Of a stretch of DNA of 64,000 nucleotides, positions 1 through 11,370 are shown piece after piece. The stretch's first letter is position 1. Every line of letters starts with the position of its first letter. The notes beneath the pieces are model-generated. The model saw nothing but the letters and a program-made list of their open reading frames with translations, did not search any database and was not told the DNA's origin. The position numbers and the translations under genes were made by a program. This DNA comes from Malus domestica (taxonomy: Eukaryota; Streptophyta; Magnoliopsida; Rosales; Rosaceae), in assembly GCF_042453785.1 (NCBI RefSeq), contig NC_091667.1:32294001-32358000 (forward strand), read 5' to 3'.

Positions 1-2051
1 TAGGTATACATGATTATTAGGGATTTTACATTATAATCCAAAATATTTGGTTTTTTGCGGAAATAGCTGATTTGCCGCTTTGGGCACGTATAGTGGTGGT
101 TTTTGTCGAAGTGCGAAAATCAAAAGGTGGCTATTAGCATTTTGGTGTCTCAAGATTTCACAAAAAAAAAAAAAAAAAGATTATAAAGCTCCTCAAACAA
201 AAAAATCTACAACTAGCTGAAAATAATATAAACAAAATAGCAGAGATAAACTGGTAAATAATCATAACTCAACAAAAAAACTGTATTGGAAAACTAAATA
301 AATAAATACACGGAGAAGGCACAAGGAGAGATAAACGTGAACGTGCAGGGTGAGATTTACTCTTTGTAGATATAACATGAAATGATGGGATTTACCCTTT
401 GTAGATATAACATGAAATTTTACATACGCTTTATGCATGTATAGGTAAAAACTTAAAAAGAAAAATGATCATTTTTCTAGCTTAATGTGGTTGTTCCTAC
501 TTTTTTAGGACAAGTTGCTTCTAATAGACAAGGTTTTAAGTTTTAACAGCTAATGGAGATACCGAGAAGATGTGATCGAACAAAAAGATAAGGTTCCCAA
601 CAATATTGTTGTCTCTTGCCTATCGTTTTGAAGAGAGCACAAGAGTATCTTTCAAATATTGACATATTAGACCCTCAAAACAGAATCATATGTAAGGACA
701 TGCTAATACATGTTTTTTAATCTATCAAGATAGAGAGTAATATTTTTCTTAGTTTTATTCTTGGCGTATGTTAAATGTGACAAATGTGTAAGACGTCCGT
801 TACGCGCATATTTAATAAAGGCTCTCACACACATTATATAGCCAATTAAAAGAGAACTGAATGTATTTATAAATCAAATAAAATCAAAATGGAGAAAAAA
901 GAATATGAAAAAATGAAGGACATGTAGAACAAAGAAAAACCTATATTAAATAAGGCAACATAAATAGTTCATTAGCATACCTTTATAGCTTTTGTTTTAC
1001 ATGTAGAAAACACATTGATAGAGAAATAAAGGAAAACCTCAAATAACACGGATTACGTATTTTTTTCATGGCAAGTTTTTAGAATGTGCATGATAAAGAA
1101 AATGTATTTTCCTTGCACAATACATTAAAAATATATCTGGACAATTACAATAAGAAACAACTAACACAAGCCATCTTTAGGGACGCGCCTGTGATTAAAC
1201 GTGCATGCGGAGAGGCTAGTGTGTAATAAAGGCAATGATATATGGCCTTTTTATTAAATTGGTGAAGTTTTTATCGTTGTGATTCTTGGCGGTCCATAGT
1301 AATTATTTTAATTTTATTAATTGAAAATGAATCGGGTCGTTATCGGATCATACTTTAAGAATTCGTTAATGCGATGGTGTATTGTGTGTTGCAATATTAT
1401 TACTGGTAGGATCCTATGTTTTTTTTTTAAACAATAGTACATTGCGTTGTATTATTATTGAATCCAAATACTATCCTTAAGCTCCTACAATTTATGTGAT
1501 TGAGAATTAGGAGGGAAAATGATTTAAAACTAATTGAAATTAAGAAGCAATTAACCCCAACCAATCTTGTCATTGTGTTAAGATTAAGGAAAGGAAACAA
1601 GAGACTTTCCCGGGTAAGGGCTGGCTAGTGCCTAGTTGAGTTGGCAACTTGGAACTTTGGAAGTGAGTCCAAAAGGATAAGCTCTCTCAACATAGAGTTC
1701 GTTTGGATGTGAGCGTTTTTGGTGAAAATATTAGACACAACAAGAACAGTGGAAACTAAGCTAAGCATCAAATGATCAAGTAACATTGCTTTGCTACAGC
1801 AGAACATTGACCTTAACAAGTCTGAACGTACAGTACAAAGTTTGTTCTTGTCGAATGTTTCCTCATCTTCCCTCCTCGCCTTAACACGCGAGCGGAACAC
1901 ATGATCCAAACTGTTTCAGCACAAACGGGTGCAGAACACATTCAGAATTTGATTGAAGCTGGTGAAGAATGAAAACGTTAGAAACTACAGTACTGATTAG
2001 TCCATTGCAGAAAGATGAAGATGAACCTGGTGCGGGCAAATTGCAGGATGA
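1..2051. other. AT-rich intergenic DNA, no gene recognised
   Basis: No reading frame here has recognisable protein motifs. There is a poly-A tract near 165 and general AT richness. The last part, from about 1880, resembles the 3' flank of the NBS-LRR gene at 4130-4283 and therefore belongs to the duplicated flank of the neighbouring pseudogene. Confidence 0.5.
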
Positions 2052-2190
2052 TTACGACTTTATGATAGAGGGAACATGATGGGTTTTGTGATGGTATTGT
2101 CCTCGCAGACGATCTATGAATCTTCCTGACATCCCTTGGAGCTCCAACACTTGGAGAGCAGTTACATACTTCATCCCTTTATGGAGCTTC

Positions 2191-2609
2191 TGTTGGAAAA
2201 CTAGGAGTATATAATATTAACAAGTATCCCAGATTACATATATTCAACTACGTGCGATACCTGAAGTAGCCATGCTTTTGGTTGGAAATGCAATTCTTCT
2301 ACTTGTTTAAGACCTTATGTTCCAAAGGTGATAGAACCCTCATTCACAGAACAATTCTTCACAAGCAGGGAATTGGATTATATAGACACAGGCCTCATCT
2401 AATTTCCATCTATCGTGGAAATCAGTTACCTGCTGTTACCGGCAGTTTTCACCGAGTAATGGATAAGCAGTTATCATTTGCTGTATGTTATCCATGTATC
2501 CTTGCTTATAGGAAGCAGTTTTTCCACGTATGCAACTTACATCAGATTGTATTGTTACCAAACACATTCCTTCACTAAATGATAGTTTAGTCCAATTAAG
2601 TTTCTAACA
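2191..2609 (+). mobile_element. Solo LTR (419 bp) inside the NBS-LRR pseudogene
   Basis: The element starts TGTTGGAAA and ends TTTCTAACA, giving TG...CA ends with an imperfect 9-bp terminal inverted repeat. It is flanked by the 5-bp direct repeat GCTTC (2186-2190 and 2610-2614). The flanks join into continuous NBS-LRR homology when it is removed. No primer-binding site, polypurine tract or coding region is attached, so it reads as a solo LTR left by LTR-LTR recombination. The superfamily cannot be told from the LTR alone. Confidence 0.8.
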
Positions 2610-2784
2610 GCTTCCGTATCCACTTATGGTTGGTGATATGCAGACTTTTAAAATTTGGCATTGCACTTTCTTCAACTTCTAACTCTTCCAAATTTTCCAA
2701 TAATTCCAGCTCCAAAAGCTCGACTTGGAGCAAACCGTTGGCAGAGAATTTCAGTTTCTTTCCATAGGATTGTTGTTAAGACAA

Positions 2785-3157
2785 GAATATATGATACAAG
2801 ATCGACTGATTGAGATTTGGTGGGAATTAAAACCATTGGAGAGGTCTTGCAGCTATCTGCACAAGAATCTCTGATATTTCCATCAGCCGCGAAGCATATG
2901 GCATTAAAACCATTGGAGAGGGAGCAAATTGATGCAGCAGGAACTCGAAGAAAGAAGATGGAACTTAAGAAACACAAATTACCAAGCTCCGTTTAGTCTA
3001 CGAATACCTGGAACAACGGCAAATGTCTGTTGAATTCTAGGAATGCCCAGACTAAGAGTAAGATTCATGACATCAACTGAGAGACGAGATACAAAACCTA
3101 CCGTTACCACAAGAATTCCCACCAAATCTCAATCAGTCGATCTTGTATCATATATTC
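2785..3157. repeat. Perfect 44-bp inverted repeat bounding an inverted segment
   Basis: Bases 2785-2828 and 3114-3157 are exact reverse complements by my reading. They flank about 285 bp whose coding homology runs opposite to the rest of the pseudogene. The arms correspond to LRR sequence near 4660-4690 of the intact gene. Confidence 0.85.
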
Positions 3158-3463
3158 GCACTTTGAGAGTAAGCGCCTTGAGAATGAACACGTACCTCTT
3201 TACAAATTCCCATCTCTTATAGGCCTCGATCTTGAGAATGTATGTGTCGATGAGGTCTTCAGCGTCATAAGCAGCGTTTCTGATATCAGAAACCCAATTG
3301 TGCACCTGCAGATCTTTGCATCGGCATCTTTTAAGAAGCACTGCATCAGCTTGAGCTTGTATCTCAACTGCTGCATTTGGGGGCGAACATCCTTGGGAAG
3401 TTCGATTTTAGCAAGTACATCAGCTACCCTTTCTAAAACGAAACAAACAGCAGCTTCTGCCGC

Positions 3464-4283
3464 GTTACGTTCAACAGGAAAATCAGAACAAAGATAAAAA
3501 CCAACAACTAATTATTTGGATGATTTTGCTTCAACCCAGTTCCCATTAAGTCATGGCATTGCAGGTGTAGGTTTTTTTTTCCAGGAAGGTTAGAGGAAGC
3601 TTGGTGTAGTCTATCACTGTCAACTTGCTTTCTTCTTTGTCGACATCAAAATATGAACTAATGAAAGAGCAACGAAAGGACACGGAAAGGCCACAAAAAT
3701 AGTTTCACACGGCATCAAGATAATACAGTGAACTTTTCTAGAAAACTGTCACCATCTTTCTTTTGTTACAGTTTCAACATCTTTCTAAGAAAAAAGAGGC
3801 TACTTTGATAAGCATATAAAATTATTGGAAAATTCATCGGCATCTAATTTCTTGACAAACACTATGATATCTTGATATGTGAATTATACAAGGCATATAT
3901 GGATATTCAAATTGAATAAAAATCAGAAAATGAAATTAAGTATGGCTAGAATTACAATCAATCTTGAATGTTTCTTGAGCTTAAAGCAAGCTATACGTGA
4001 CCATCGTTCGACCCCTGCAGCTTCTTGTTGCAGACAGACGCAGTCTGCACTAGTTTATCTTTGGTTGTACACTCACCGCGTCACCCCTCCCCCACCCCGC
4101 CCCAAATCATAGAACGAGTGGAACACATGATCCAAGCTCTTCTGGGAGAAACCTATGCAGAACTTTTTTGAACCTGATGAAAAAATAAAAGTCAGAAAAT
4201 TTGTTCACTAGTCATAAGTTATTAGTCTTCTGCATAAAGATAAAAGATGACGAAGATGAACCTGGTGTAGACAAATTGCACGA
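3464..4283. other. Intergenic gap between pseudogene and intact NBS-LRR
   Basis: Contains the upstream flank of the pseudogene (3464-3560, similar to 6930-7050 upstream of the intact gene) and the 3' flank of the intact gene (about 4130-4283, similar to 1880-2051). Nothing else is recognised. Confidence 0.5.
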
Positions 4284-6929
4284 TTATGACTTTATGATAG
4301 AGGGAACATGCTGGACTTTGTGACGGTCTTCTCCTTGCAGCCTATCTATGAATCTTCTTGGCATCCCTTCGAACACCAACTCTTGGAGAGTAGTTAATGA
4401 CTTAATTTCTTCAGGGAGCATCCATAACTTTTTGCAGTAGGTGATTTGCAAACTCCTCAGCTTCGGCGTTGCACTTTCTTCAACTTCCAACTCTTCCAAA
4501 GAATCCAAGAATTCAAGCTCTAGATACTCGAGTTGAGGAAAGCCGTTGGCAGAAAATTTCAGTTTTTTTCCACGGTAAGAAGAATGTTTTAGTCTAAGAA
4601 CAAATAGATAAGGCAGCTTCTCAAGTATCTCCAAAGGATTGTTTTCAAGACGGGATTGATGCAAGATCAACTGGTTGAGATTTGGAGGGAATTCATGTGT
4701 GTTAGGTAGCTTTCTTATCCCTCCACTCAGATGCAACTTAAAGACAGAGCGAAGACAAGAAAGTGCAGAGAGTGTTGGAAACAAAGTATCTATAGACGTT
4801 AAGGACAAGGAGTGGAGGTTCGGAAGATTGGCTAAGGAACCAAAAATCTCTGCACTGGTTGTGATGATGCTTCCAGTCAAGCTCAACTTCCGAAGACTGA
4901 TTAAATTGGCAGAGTTTATTCCTCTCAAACTATCAACATTTATGCCTGCCAAAGTCTGGAGGTCTTGGAGAGTGTCAATTCGCAACTTGCCAGTGAATGG
5001 AGGAAGATACATGTAGAGATGGCGTAAGCTTTTCATCTTCCACAACACATCAGGAACCCTCATAATCTTGACATTTTCAAGAATATCAAGAGTCTGCAAG
5101 TTGGACAACCATCCTATTTCTTCTGGAAGCGAGCCTATAGAGCAATGCCTTAACCCCAAGTACTTCAAATGGATCATTTCTCCGATTGCTCTTGGAATTC
5201 CCCATGACTTCACATCTTCTAATTCCAGGACTCTAAGGAGTTTAAAACTTCTGCAGACATGAGAAAGCGAAATTTCACTTCCAATTTGTTCAAACTTAAA
5301 GAAGAGGAGTGATCGGAGGTTTGGAGTTGACTCATCCAGGGAGGAAATATAGCCGGAGTAGACAGCATGATGACGGGCTCGAGAGTGAGAGCATTGTAAT
5401 GGCTGAAAGATACTGCACTTCAGATTCGAATGAATATAAAGAAATTCCACTGACTTAGCCTTTGAGATACAGAGGTCTCGCATTAAGTCGTGCAATCGGC
5501 AGTGTTTCACCCTATCATTTGCACTCAACCTCGCTGCTTGAACCATGTTTCTATCAATCAGCTCATTCAGATATTCCTCTGCAAGTTCCTCCATCCTTCC
5601 ATCGTAATATGGGATCAAGCCCTCTGCAATCCATAGCCGAAAAAGTTTACGTGCAGAGAATAAGTAGTCCTCAGGAAATAACCCCAAGTAGAGAAAACAA
5701 AATTTAAGGTAATAAGGCAAGTCATAATAGCTCAAAGCTAGTATTGCCGATACAGCATTCGGACCACGGGCTAACAGTGCGCTGATGGAGTTCAGAACCC
5801 TTTGCCATTCACTCAGCCTTCTTTTCCTTGAAAGCATGCCCCCCAACACAACGATGGCTAGCGGTAGACCAGCACATTTCTCCACAATTTCCTTTCCGAT
5901 TTCCTCCAATTGTGGAGTACACATTCCCTCAATACTTCCAGTGAATGCTTTTCGGCATAACAACTTCCAACTGTCCTCTTTGCTACGAAATCGCAGTTCA
6001 TGGGGAAGGCTCTGGGTATCGGCATGCAAAGCGACATTGTTGTTGCGAGTTGTTAGAAATAATTTACTTCCACTGTGATTGTTCGGGAAGACCTTTGCAA
6101 GACTGTCAAAAGCGCTGGTGCTCCATATATCATCTAAAACAATCAGATAGCGTCTCCCTTCCAAAAGTTTATAGAGCATTTCTTCCAACTCGTCTTCTCC
6201 CAGCTTCGCCATGTCTTTTGTTCTTGTTGAAACTTGTTTTATAATGCTCTGCAGTACGTCTCTTGTTCTGAACTGTTGGGATACATAGACCCAAGCACGG
6301 CGATCGAAACAAGTTTGAATGTCAGCATGATTATAGACTTCCTTAGCACAAGTGGTCTTACCGATACCACCCATGCCTACTATTGAAATTGCACGCCACT
6401 GATCCTCCGAGACAAGTCGTGCAACCAGAGTTGCTATATCTTCCTCCAGACCAACAATATCCTTATCCTGGCCACGAGGAGTTGATCGCCGCAGCTTCAG
6501 TAGTCCTTCATTGGCATGACTTGTTCCTTCACCAATACTTCTTATGTTGTATGCCTCGTGGCTGATGGAAACGTCAGAGATTCTTGTGCGGAGAAATACA
6601 AGGTCTTTCCCAATCTTGGAACGGGCCTTGAGAGTGGAAACATATCTCTTAACAAAGTTCCATTTCTTGAACTTGTAGGATGAAACTTTGAGGATGTATG
6701 TGTCAATGAGGTCTTCAGCATCATAAGCAAGATTTCTGACATCAGAAACCCAATTGCGCACCTGCAGATCGTCTTCTTGCTTTGCATCTGCATCTTTTAA
6801 AAAGCACTGCATCCGCTTCAGCTCATCTCTCAGCCGCAGGATTTCCGGGCGAACATCCTTGGGAAGTTGGATTTCAGCAAGTACATCAGCAACCCTCCCC
6901 AGAACAAAAATAACAACAGCTTCTGCCAT
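4284..6929 (-). CDS. CC-NBS-LRR disease resistance protein (RPP13/RPP8-like)
   Basis: Intracellular immune receptor of the coiled-coil NBS-LRR class. Members sense pathogen effectors directly or through guarded host proteins, and act as ADP/ATP switches. Single exon, 881 residues, a normal length. An Rx-type coiled coil occupies about residues 1-150 with the EDVID-type motif YDAEDLIDTY (69-78). NB-ARC follows: P-loop GMGGIGKTT (185-193), RNBS-A around 208-220, kinase-2 YLIVLDDIW (261-269), RNBS-B GSKLFLTTR (287-295), GLPL (354-357), RNBS-D CFLYLGLFPEDY (411-422) and an MHD-position RLHDLM (478-483, His-Asp kept). LRRs fill about 540-870. The start is the first ATG, immediately before the conserved MAEAVV opening. 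No signal peptide or membrane segment is seen, which fits a cytoplasmic receptor. All catalytic motifs look intact, so it is probably functional. A broken paralogue lies just downstream, typical of R-gene clusters. The pathogen recognised cannot be told from sequence. Confidence 0.95.
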   Translation of the reverse strand: MAEAVVIFVLGRVADVLAEIQLPKDVRPEILRLRDELKRMQCFLKDADAKQEDDLQVRNWVSDVRNLAYDAEDLIDTYILKVSSYKFKKWNFVKRYVSTLKARSKIGKDLVFLRTRISDVSISHEAYNIRSIGEGTSHANEGLLKLRRSTPRGQDKDIVGLEEDIATLVARLVSEDQWRAISIVGMGGIGKTTCAKEVYNHADIQTCFDRRAWVYVSQQFRTRDVLQSIIKQVSTRTKDMAKLGEDELEEMLYKLLEGRRYLIVLDDIWSTSAFDSLAKVFPNNHSGSKLFLTTRNNNVALHADTQSLPHELRFRSKEDSWKLLCRKAFTGSIEGMCTPQLEEIGKEIVEKCAGLPLAIVVLGGMLSRKRRLSEWQRVLNSISALLARGPNAVSAILALSYYDLPYYLKFCFLYLGLFPEDYLFSARKLFRLWIAEGLIPYYDGRMEELAEEYLNELIDRNMVQAARLSANDRVKHCRLHDLMRDLCISKAKSVEFLYIHSNLKCSIFQPLQCSHSRARHHAVYSGYISSLDESTPNLRSLLFFKFEQIGSEISLSHVCRSFKLLRVLELEDVKSWGIPRAIGEMIHLKYLGLRHCSIGSLPEEIGWLSNLQTLDILENVKIMRVPDVLWKMKSLRHLYMYLPPFTGKLRIDTLQDLQTLAGINVDSLRGINSANLISLRKLSLTGSIITTSAEIFGSLANLPNLHSLSLTSIDTLFPTLSALSCLRSVFKLHLSGGIRKLPNTHEFPPNLNQLILHQSRLENNPLEILEKLPYLFVLRLKHSSYRGKKLKFSANGFPQLEYLELEFLDSLEELEVEESATPKLRSLQITYCKKLWMLPEEIKSLTTLQELVFEGMPRRFIDRLQGEDRHKVQHVPSIIKS

Positions 6930-7529
6930 GTTACGTTCGGCAGAAAACCAGAGAAGCTAATAAGAATTGCAGCTTGTTGGGATGGTTTGGCTTCAACCCA
7001 TTTTCCTTTTAAGCTCTTAACATTCTTGGTTGCAAGGCAGGACAATGTTTAGTATTTTCTACGAAGCTTAGGGGAAACTTGGTGTGGTGTCTGTCACTGT
7101 CAACAAACCAAACTATTGGCGACGCGGAGATGAAGACCTAAATGGCGTCCACAAGTCTTCTTCTACCTTTCGTCAACATCGTAACACAAACTCAAATCAT
7201 GCACCTCTACCCCAGTTACCACACAAGGAAGGCCAAGGAGATTAAGTTAAATGGGGTCTTCGTCTTCAAATAACTAGATGGGGAAACCAGCAAGCATATA
7301 CCGACCATTTGACTTGCCGGTCAAGCTAATAAATTATTATAATATTTTTGAACCCTTCCATAACATGCCATATTCAAAGTGTTAGGCATGCAGTGATAGG
7401 CAAAAGCAATAGGCATACAGTGTTAGGCCGAGACCACCAGAAGGGTGCCAGGCCAAACCACTAGAAGAGTGCTATAGTTAAACCACCAGGTTAATAAATC
7501 AAAAAAGCATAAAGAAATGGATTCTTCCC
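6930..7529. other. Upstream region of the NBS-LRR gene
   Basis: Probable promoter and 5' leader of the minus-strand NBS-LRR. The first 120 bp resemble 3464-3580 upstream of the pseudogene, so the duplication included the promoter-proximal flank. Short AGGCA-containing repeats occur at 7380-7490. No other gene is visible. Confidence 0.45.
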
Positions 7530-7692
7530 GGATCCATTTGTCCTAATCCACCAAATTTAGAATTTGGACCATTGAAATTTGATCAACGGTTAAAGTTATT
7601 AAAGCTTTTAAAATATACTTCTATTTGTAGTCGTTAAATCAAATTTTAATAATCCGAATCTTCAAATTTGATGGATTAAGAGGAAGTGATCC
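7530..7692. mobile_element. Fold-back MITE-like element
   Basis: The ends form imperfect inverted repeats: GGATCC...AATCCACCAAATTT at the left against AAATTTGATGGATT...GGATC complement at the right. The interior is AT-rich and non-coding. A related stretch lies at 8617-8781. No clear target duplication was found, so the superfamily is open. Confidence 0.5.
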
Positions 7693-7971
7693 CTTTCCAG
7701 AAAAATAAAAGTCACGACTTGTCTTTGTGTGTCAGAACATATCTGTAAAGGAAAAGAAAAATAAGGTAGTATGTCCTTTTTGACTTTTGAAGGAGCCGAA
7801 AGACAAAAAGCAAATTGGAAAAAGAAAGGAAGCAAAAGGGAAAAGATGCCCTTTGGCCAGGCTGCGGCAAACAAAGAAAATATAAACAAAAATACTACTC
7901 TATTTGTACCAATTTGATGCTCTTGTAGAGCTTACATAAATATCGTATATGCCCAACTTGATAATTGATTC
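7693..7971. other. Intergenic DNA, nothing recognised
   Basis: Short AT-rich stretch between the MITE-like element and the Copia fragment, with purine-rich runs. No motif or gene was recognised. Confidence 0.4.
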
Positions 7972-8190
7972 TTAAAAAACTTTACTAGATATTTTATGAG
8001 AAAAAAAATCAGCTAGCTGCTCCTCTGAATTCACAAACGATATATACGCAACCTTCCTTTCAAGATTTTCCTTGACAAAATATCGATCAACTTTCATGGT
8101 TTGTTCGATTATGTTTACTAGATTATCTGCTATCTTTCTTGCAGATTTATTGTCACAATGTAACTTTATAACCTTCTTTGACAAATTTTT
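7972..8190 (-). pseudogene. Degenerate Copia retrotransposon RNase H fragment
   Basis: A 70-codon minus-strand frame reads like the C-terminal end of Ty1/Copia RNase H. It has a CDN-SA motif (HCDNKSARKIA), a VDRYFVKENLE block like the usual IDRHFIKEKL, and a QLADFFSH block like QLADVLTK. No LTR, integrase or reverse transcriptase was found next to it, so it is an isolated remnant. Confidence 0.75.
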
Positions 8191-8616
8191 AATTGCAACG
8201 AATTCTTTAGTATGGTTCCTCTAAATTATGGTGTTCAGCGTGTGTGTTCGCCCACGCATACTAACAAAAGTAAGACATTAACTATATTTTTGCATCACTT
8301 AAGTCCATCCATGGTCTCACCCTTGTAGAAGAATTTCTCTTGCTTACCTAATGTGTTACTGCGAAAATTTTCGATCCTATTTATTAAGCAATATTGAAAG
8401 CGAGGAACTCGAACATACAATATCGAGTTCATAAGCGAAGATTCTTAATTACTTGAGTTAAAAGTCATTTGTTTGTCAATTTCGTGTTGTACATGAAAAT
8501 TTTTAAATTATTTAGTTATTTTATAATTTTGATTTTAAACTTTTAATTGGATAGGTGTGTATATAAAGTTTATTTTTCAAATAAATATTTATTTAGTTCT
8601 CTAGGAATACAGGAAA
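8191..8616. other. AT-rich intergenic DNA
   Basis: No coding, RNA or clear repeat feature recognised. It is likely the distal upstream region of SF1. Confidence 0.4.
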
Positions 8617-8781
8617 GGGATCCTCTCTGTATCCCTTCCACTAAATCCACCAAATCTACTAATCCGGACATTTGAAATTTGATCCAACAGCTAAAAATAG
8701 GGCTATTTTTAAAAGTTATAATAATTTTAGCCGTTGATCAAAGACCCGAATTGGTGGATTGGATGGATTTGATGGAACTCG
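8617..8781. mobile_element. Second copy of the fold-back MITE-like element
   Basis: Resembles 7530-7692: a GGGATCC start, an AATCCACCAAAT motif near the left and its complement TTGGTGGATTGGATGG near the right end. It lies immediately upstream of the SF1 core promoter. The boundaries are approximate. Confidence 0.4.
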
Positions 8782-8793
8782 ATTTCGCATTTG

Positions 8794-8866
8794 CTTAGTT
8801 GTATTGGGCTGGGCCTAGGTCGTTAGTTTTGCCACCATTTGCTATGGGCCCATTCTCCTATAAATA
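8794..8866 (+). promoter_or_regulatory. SF1 core promoter (site II motifs and TATA box)
   Basis: Two TGGGCC-type site II elements occur (near 8808-8816 and 8844-8852), common in plant housekeeping genes. TATAAATA at 8859-8866 predicts a start near 8890, about 95 bp before the SF1 ATG. No ATG lies between the predicted start and 8986. Confidence 0.65.
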
Positions 8867-8985
8867 TTCAGAGACGAGTCGTCCCGCTCTCATTTCACCA
8901 AACTAAAAATTTTCGTCTTCGGAAGCAAACACACATCTCTCTCTGGACTCCCTCTGGCACTCGAAGCTTCTCCAATCTCAAATCC

Positions 8986-11370
8986 ATGGAGGCTGCTCTT
9001 CCATCAAACCCTAACCCTCCTCCTCCAATCGAATCCCTAGATCCTCATCCCCCTCCTTCCGAAACCCTACCCTCCTACGATTTCAATCCCCCTCCTCCTG
9101 CGGAAACCCTAGCCTCTGATTCGAATGGCCCGCCTCAACCGCCGCACACTGAAACCCTAGCTTCCGATGCTCAAAACCCCTTCCCAAATCCCCAGATCGC
9201 TACTGAGAACGGTACTTCGACCGACGCCTGCAAGAAGCTTGCTATTACGAAGCCGCTGTTGTCGGAAAACGGCTTGACCAACACCAATAGCGGCAACGAA
9301 AGGGATGGCTCGGGCGGGGAGGAGGAGACGACCAGCAGGCGCCGCCGCCGCAGCCGGTGGGATCCTCAGCCCGAGTCGGAGAGTCAGAGTGGTGGTGGCG
9401 AGACGGGCAGTGGGACGAGGAAGAGGAAGTCGCGGTGGGCGGATGAGGAGCCGAAGGCGATTCAGCTGCCGGATTTCATGGGAGGTATTGAGTTCGATCC
9501 AGAAATTCAAGCTTTGAATAGTAGGTTGCTTGAGATTAGTCGAATGCTGTCTTCGGGTTTGCCCTTAGATGATCGTCCCGAAGGGGCTAGGTCTCCTTCG
9601 CCGGAACCTATATATGATAACATGGGAATTAGGATTAATACGAGAGAGTTCCGTGCCCGTGAAAGGTTGAACAAAGAGAGGCAGGAAATTATTGCTCAGA
9701 TTATTAAGAGGAACCCGGCATTTAAGCCCCCGGCTGATTACAGGCCACCCAAGCTTCATAAGAAGCTTTACATACCGATGAAGGAATATCCCGGATACAA
9801 TTTTATTGGACTTATCATTGGGCCGAGGGGTAATACGCAGAAGAGGATGGAGAAAGAAACTGGTGCAAAAATTGTCATTAGGGGTAAAGGTTCGGTGAAA
9901 GAGGGCAGGTCGCAACAGAAGAGGGATTTGAAACCCGACCCTTCAGAGAACGAGGACTTGCATGTTTTGGTTGAGGCAGATACACAAGACGCTCTTGATG
10001 CTGCGGCTGGGATGGTGGAGAAACTCTTGCAGCCTGTTGATGAGGTGTTGAATGAGCATAAGAGGCAGCAACTTAGGGAACTTGCGGCTTTGAATGGGAC
10101 AATAAGGGATGAGGAGTATTGTAGGTTGTGTGGTGAGCCGGGGCACCGTCAGTATGCTTGTCCATCACGTACTTCGACCTTCAAGAGCGATGTTCTTTGT
10201 AAGATATGTGGTGATGGTGGGCATCCAACCATTGATTGCCCAGTGAAGGGTACAACTGGGAAGAAAATGGATGATGAGTATCAGAACTTCTTGGCTGAGT
10301 TGGGGGGGACAGTTCCTGAATCCGCAACTAAGCAGACCGCTACATTGGCACTTGGCCCAGGCAACAGTACATCAAGCAATCCTCCTTGGGCTAACAGTAC
10401 TAGCAGCACTAGCAGTGCATCATCACATCCAGGCTTGGGATCAATTGGAGTCAAACCGGTCAAGGACTATGATGAGACAAACTTGTACATTGGATACTTG
10501 CCGCCTACCCTTGATGACGATGGTTTAATCCGATTGTTTTCAGCGTTTGGTGATATTGTGATGGCCAAAGTTATCAGGGACCGGGTTACCGGAGCGAGTA
10601 AGGGTTATGGTTTTGTGAAGTATGGAGATGTTCAGATGGCTAATAATGCAATTGCAAGCATGAATGGTTATCGCCTAGAGCAGCGAACCATTGCTGTCAG
10701 AGTTGCTGGCAAGCCTCCGCAGCCGGCTGGACCCCCAGCATCGGCAATGCCCACATACCCCGTTCCCCAGCCTGTTGCTTCCTATCCATCCCAGCAGTTT
10801 ACCCCCAGTGGTCCTCTTGGGAATGCACCACCTACTAGCTATGCGGGTGCTCCTGTTCCTTGGGGACCCCCTGTTCCTCCTCCTTATGCTCCTTATGCTC
10901 CGCCGCCTCCACCTCCCCCGGGTTCAACCATGTATCCTCCTCCCATGCCGGGTCAACATATGTCTCCTTATGGTGCACGATACCCTCCTCCCCCTGGTGC
11001 ACCACCTCAACCGATGACTTCAAATGAAGCACAACAGAGTTATCCCCCTCCAGGAGTTCAATCTGAACACAATGTCTCTACCCAATCTCTACAAACTAAT
11101 TTGTATGGTGGCTCCTCAGCACCAATGCCACCAAACGGCCAACACACTTATCCTGCTGCTTCATATGGTTACTCATCTTACTACAATGCAGTTCCACCGC
11201 CTCCACCTCCCCCCGGCCCTGTACCTGGATCAACTGCAGATCAATCTCAGAACATTGGTAACGTTCCATGGGCCACGAGTGCTCCGGTTCCCCCTCCTGC
11301 TTCTTCTGCGGAAAAGACAACTTATGGTGCAGATGCAGAGTATGAGAAGTTCATGGCAGAAATGAAATGA
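8986..11370 (+). CDS. SF1: Splicing factor 1 / branchpoint-binding protein
   Basis: Nuclear pre-mRNA splicing factor that binds the intron branchpoint and pairs with U2AF65 in early spliceosome assembly. It is 794 residues, intronless in the coding region, and of the length usual for plant SF1. The order is: proline-rich N-terminus; two KRKSRW-like U2AF-ligand motifs (RRRRSRWDP and [10 protein letters not shown]); SF1 helix-hairpin region ([15 protein letters not shown]); KH/QUA2 domain with [15 protein letters not shown] near residue 275; two CCHC zinc knuckles ([14 protein letters not shown] and [14 protein letters not shown], about 378-420); an RRM (LYIGYLPP...KGYGFVKY, about 497-575), which is typical of plant SF1 but absent from animal SF1; and a long Pro-rich tail. 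The frame is open upstream to 8839, but that stretch spans the TATA box and begins with TTG, so I choose ATG 8986. Confidence 0.96.
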   Translation: MEAALPSNPNPPPPIESLDPHPPPSETLPSYDFNPPPPAETLASDSNGPPQPPHTETLASDAQNPFPNPQIATENGTSTDACKKLAITKPLLSENGLTNTNSGNERDGSGGEEETTSRRRRRSRWDPQPESESQSGGGETGSGTRKRKSRWADEEPKAIQLPDFMGGIEFDPEIQALNSRLLEISRMLSSGLPLDDRPEGARSPSPEPIYDNMGIRINTREFRARERLNKERQEIIAQIIKRNPAFKPPADYRPPKLHKKLYIPMKEYPGYNFIGLIIGPRGNTQKRMEKETGAKIVIRGKGSVKEGRSQQKRDLKPDPSENEDLHVLVEADTQDALDAAAGMVEKLLQPVDEVLNEHKRQQLRELAALNGTIRDEEYCRLCGEPGHRQYACPSRTSTFKSDVLCKICGDGGHPTIDCPVKGTTGKKMDDEYQNFLAELGGTVPESATKQTATLALGPGNSTSSNPPWANSTSSTSSASSHPGLGSIGVKPVKDYDETNLYIGYLPPTLDDDGLIRLFSAFGDIVMAKVIRDRVTGASKGYGFVKYGDVQMANNAIASMNGYRLEQRTIAVRVAGKPPQPAGPPASAMPTYPVPQPVASYPSQQFTPSGPLGNAPPTSYAGAPVPWGPPVPPPYAPYAPPPPPPPGSTMYPPPMPGQHMSPYGARYPPPPGAPPQPMTSNEAQQSYPPPGVQSEHNVSTQSLQTNLYGGSSAPMPPNGQHTYPAASYGYSSYYNAVPPPPPPPGPVPGSTADQSQNIGNVPWATSAPVPPPASSAEKTTYGADAEYEKFMAEMK

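Larger units (their letters stand above)
2052..3463 (-). pseudogene. Rearranged CC-NBS-LRR pseudogene (paralogue of 4284-6929)
   Basis: Pieces match the intact NBS-LRR gene next door. From about 3463 down to 3158 the sequence matches its coiled-coil N-terminus, including the EDLIDTY (EDVID-type) motif. From about 2785 down to 2610, and again at 2185-2052, it matches the last LRRs and the C-terminus. The start codon has changed (ATG to GCG at 3463-3461), and frameshifts and stops interrupt the frame. The whole NB-ARC domain and most LRRs are missing. The part at 2829-3113 is inverted: its plus strand encodes residues resembling positions 114-135 of the intact protein (ISDISISREAYGI and TIGEG). 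A 419-bp solo LTR sits in the C-terminal part. Not functional as an immune receptor; this is a decayed tandem duplicate. Confidence 0.85.

Noticed and set aside
8839-8985. In-frame N-terminal extension of SF1
   Set aside because: It begins at TTG and includes the TATA box at 8859, so it is promoter and leader, not coding.
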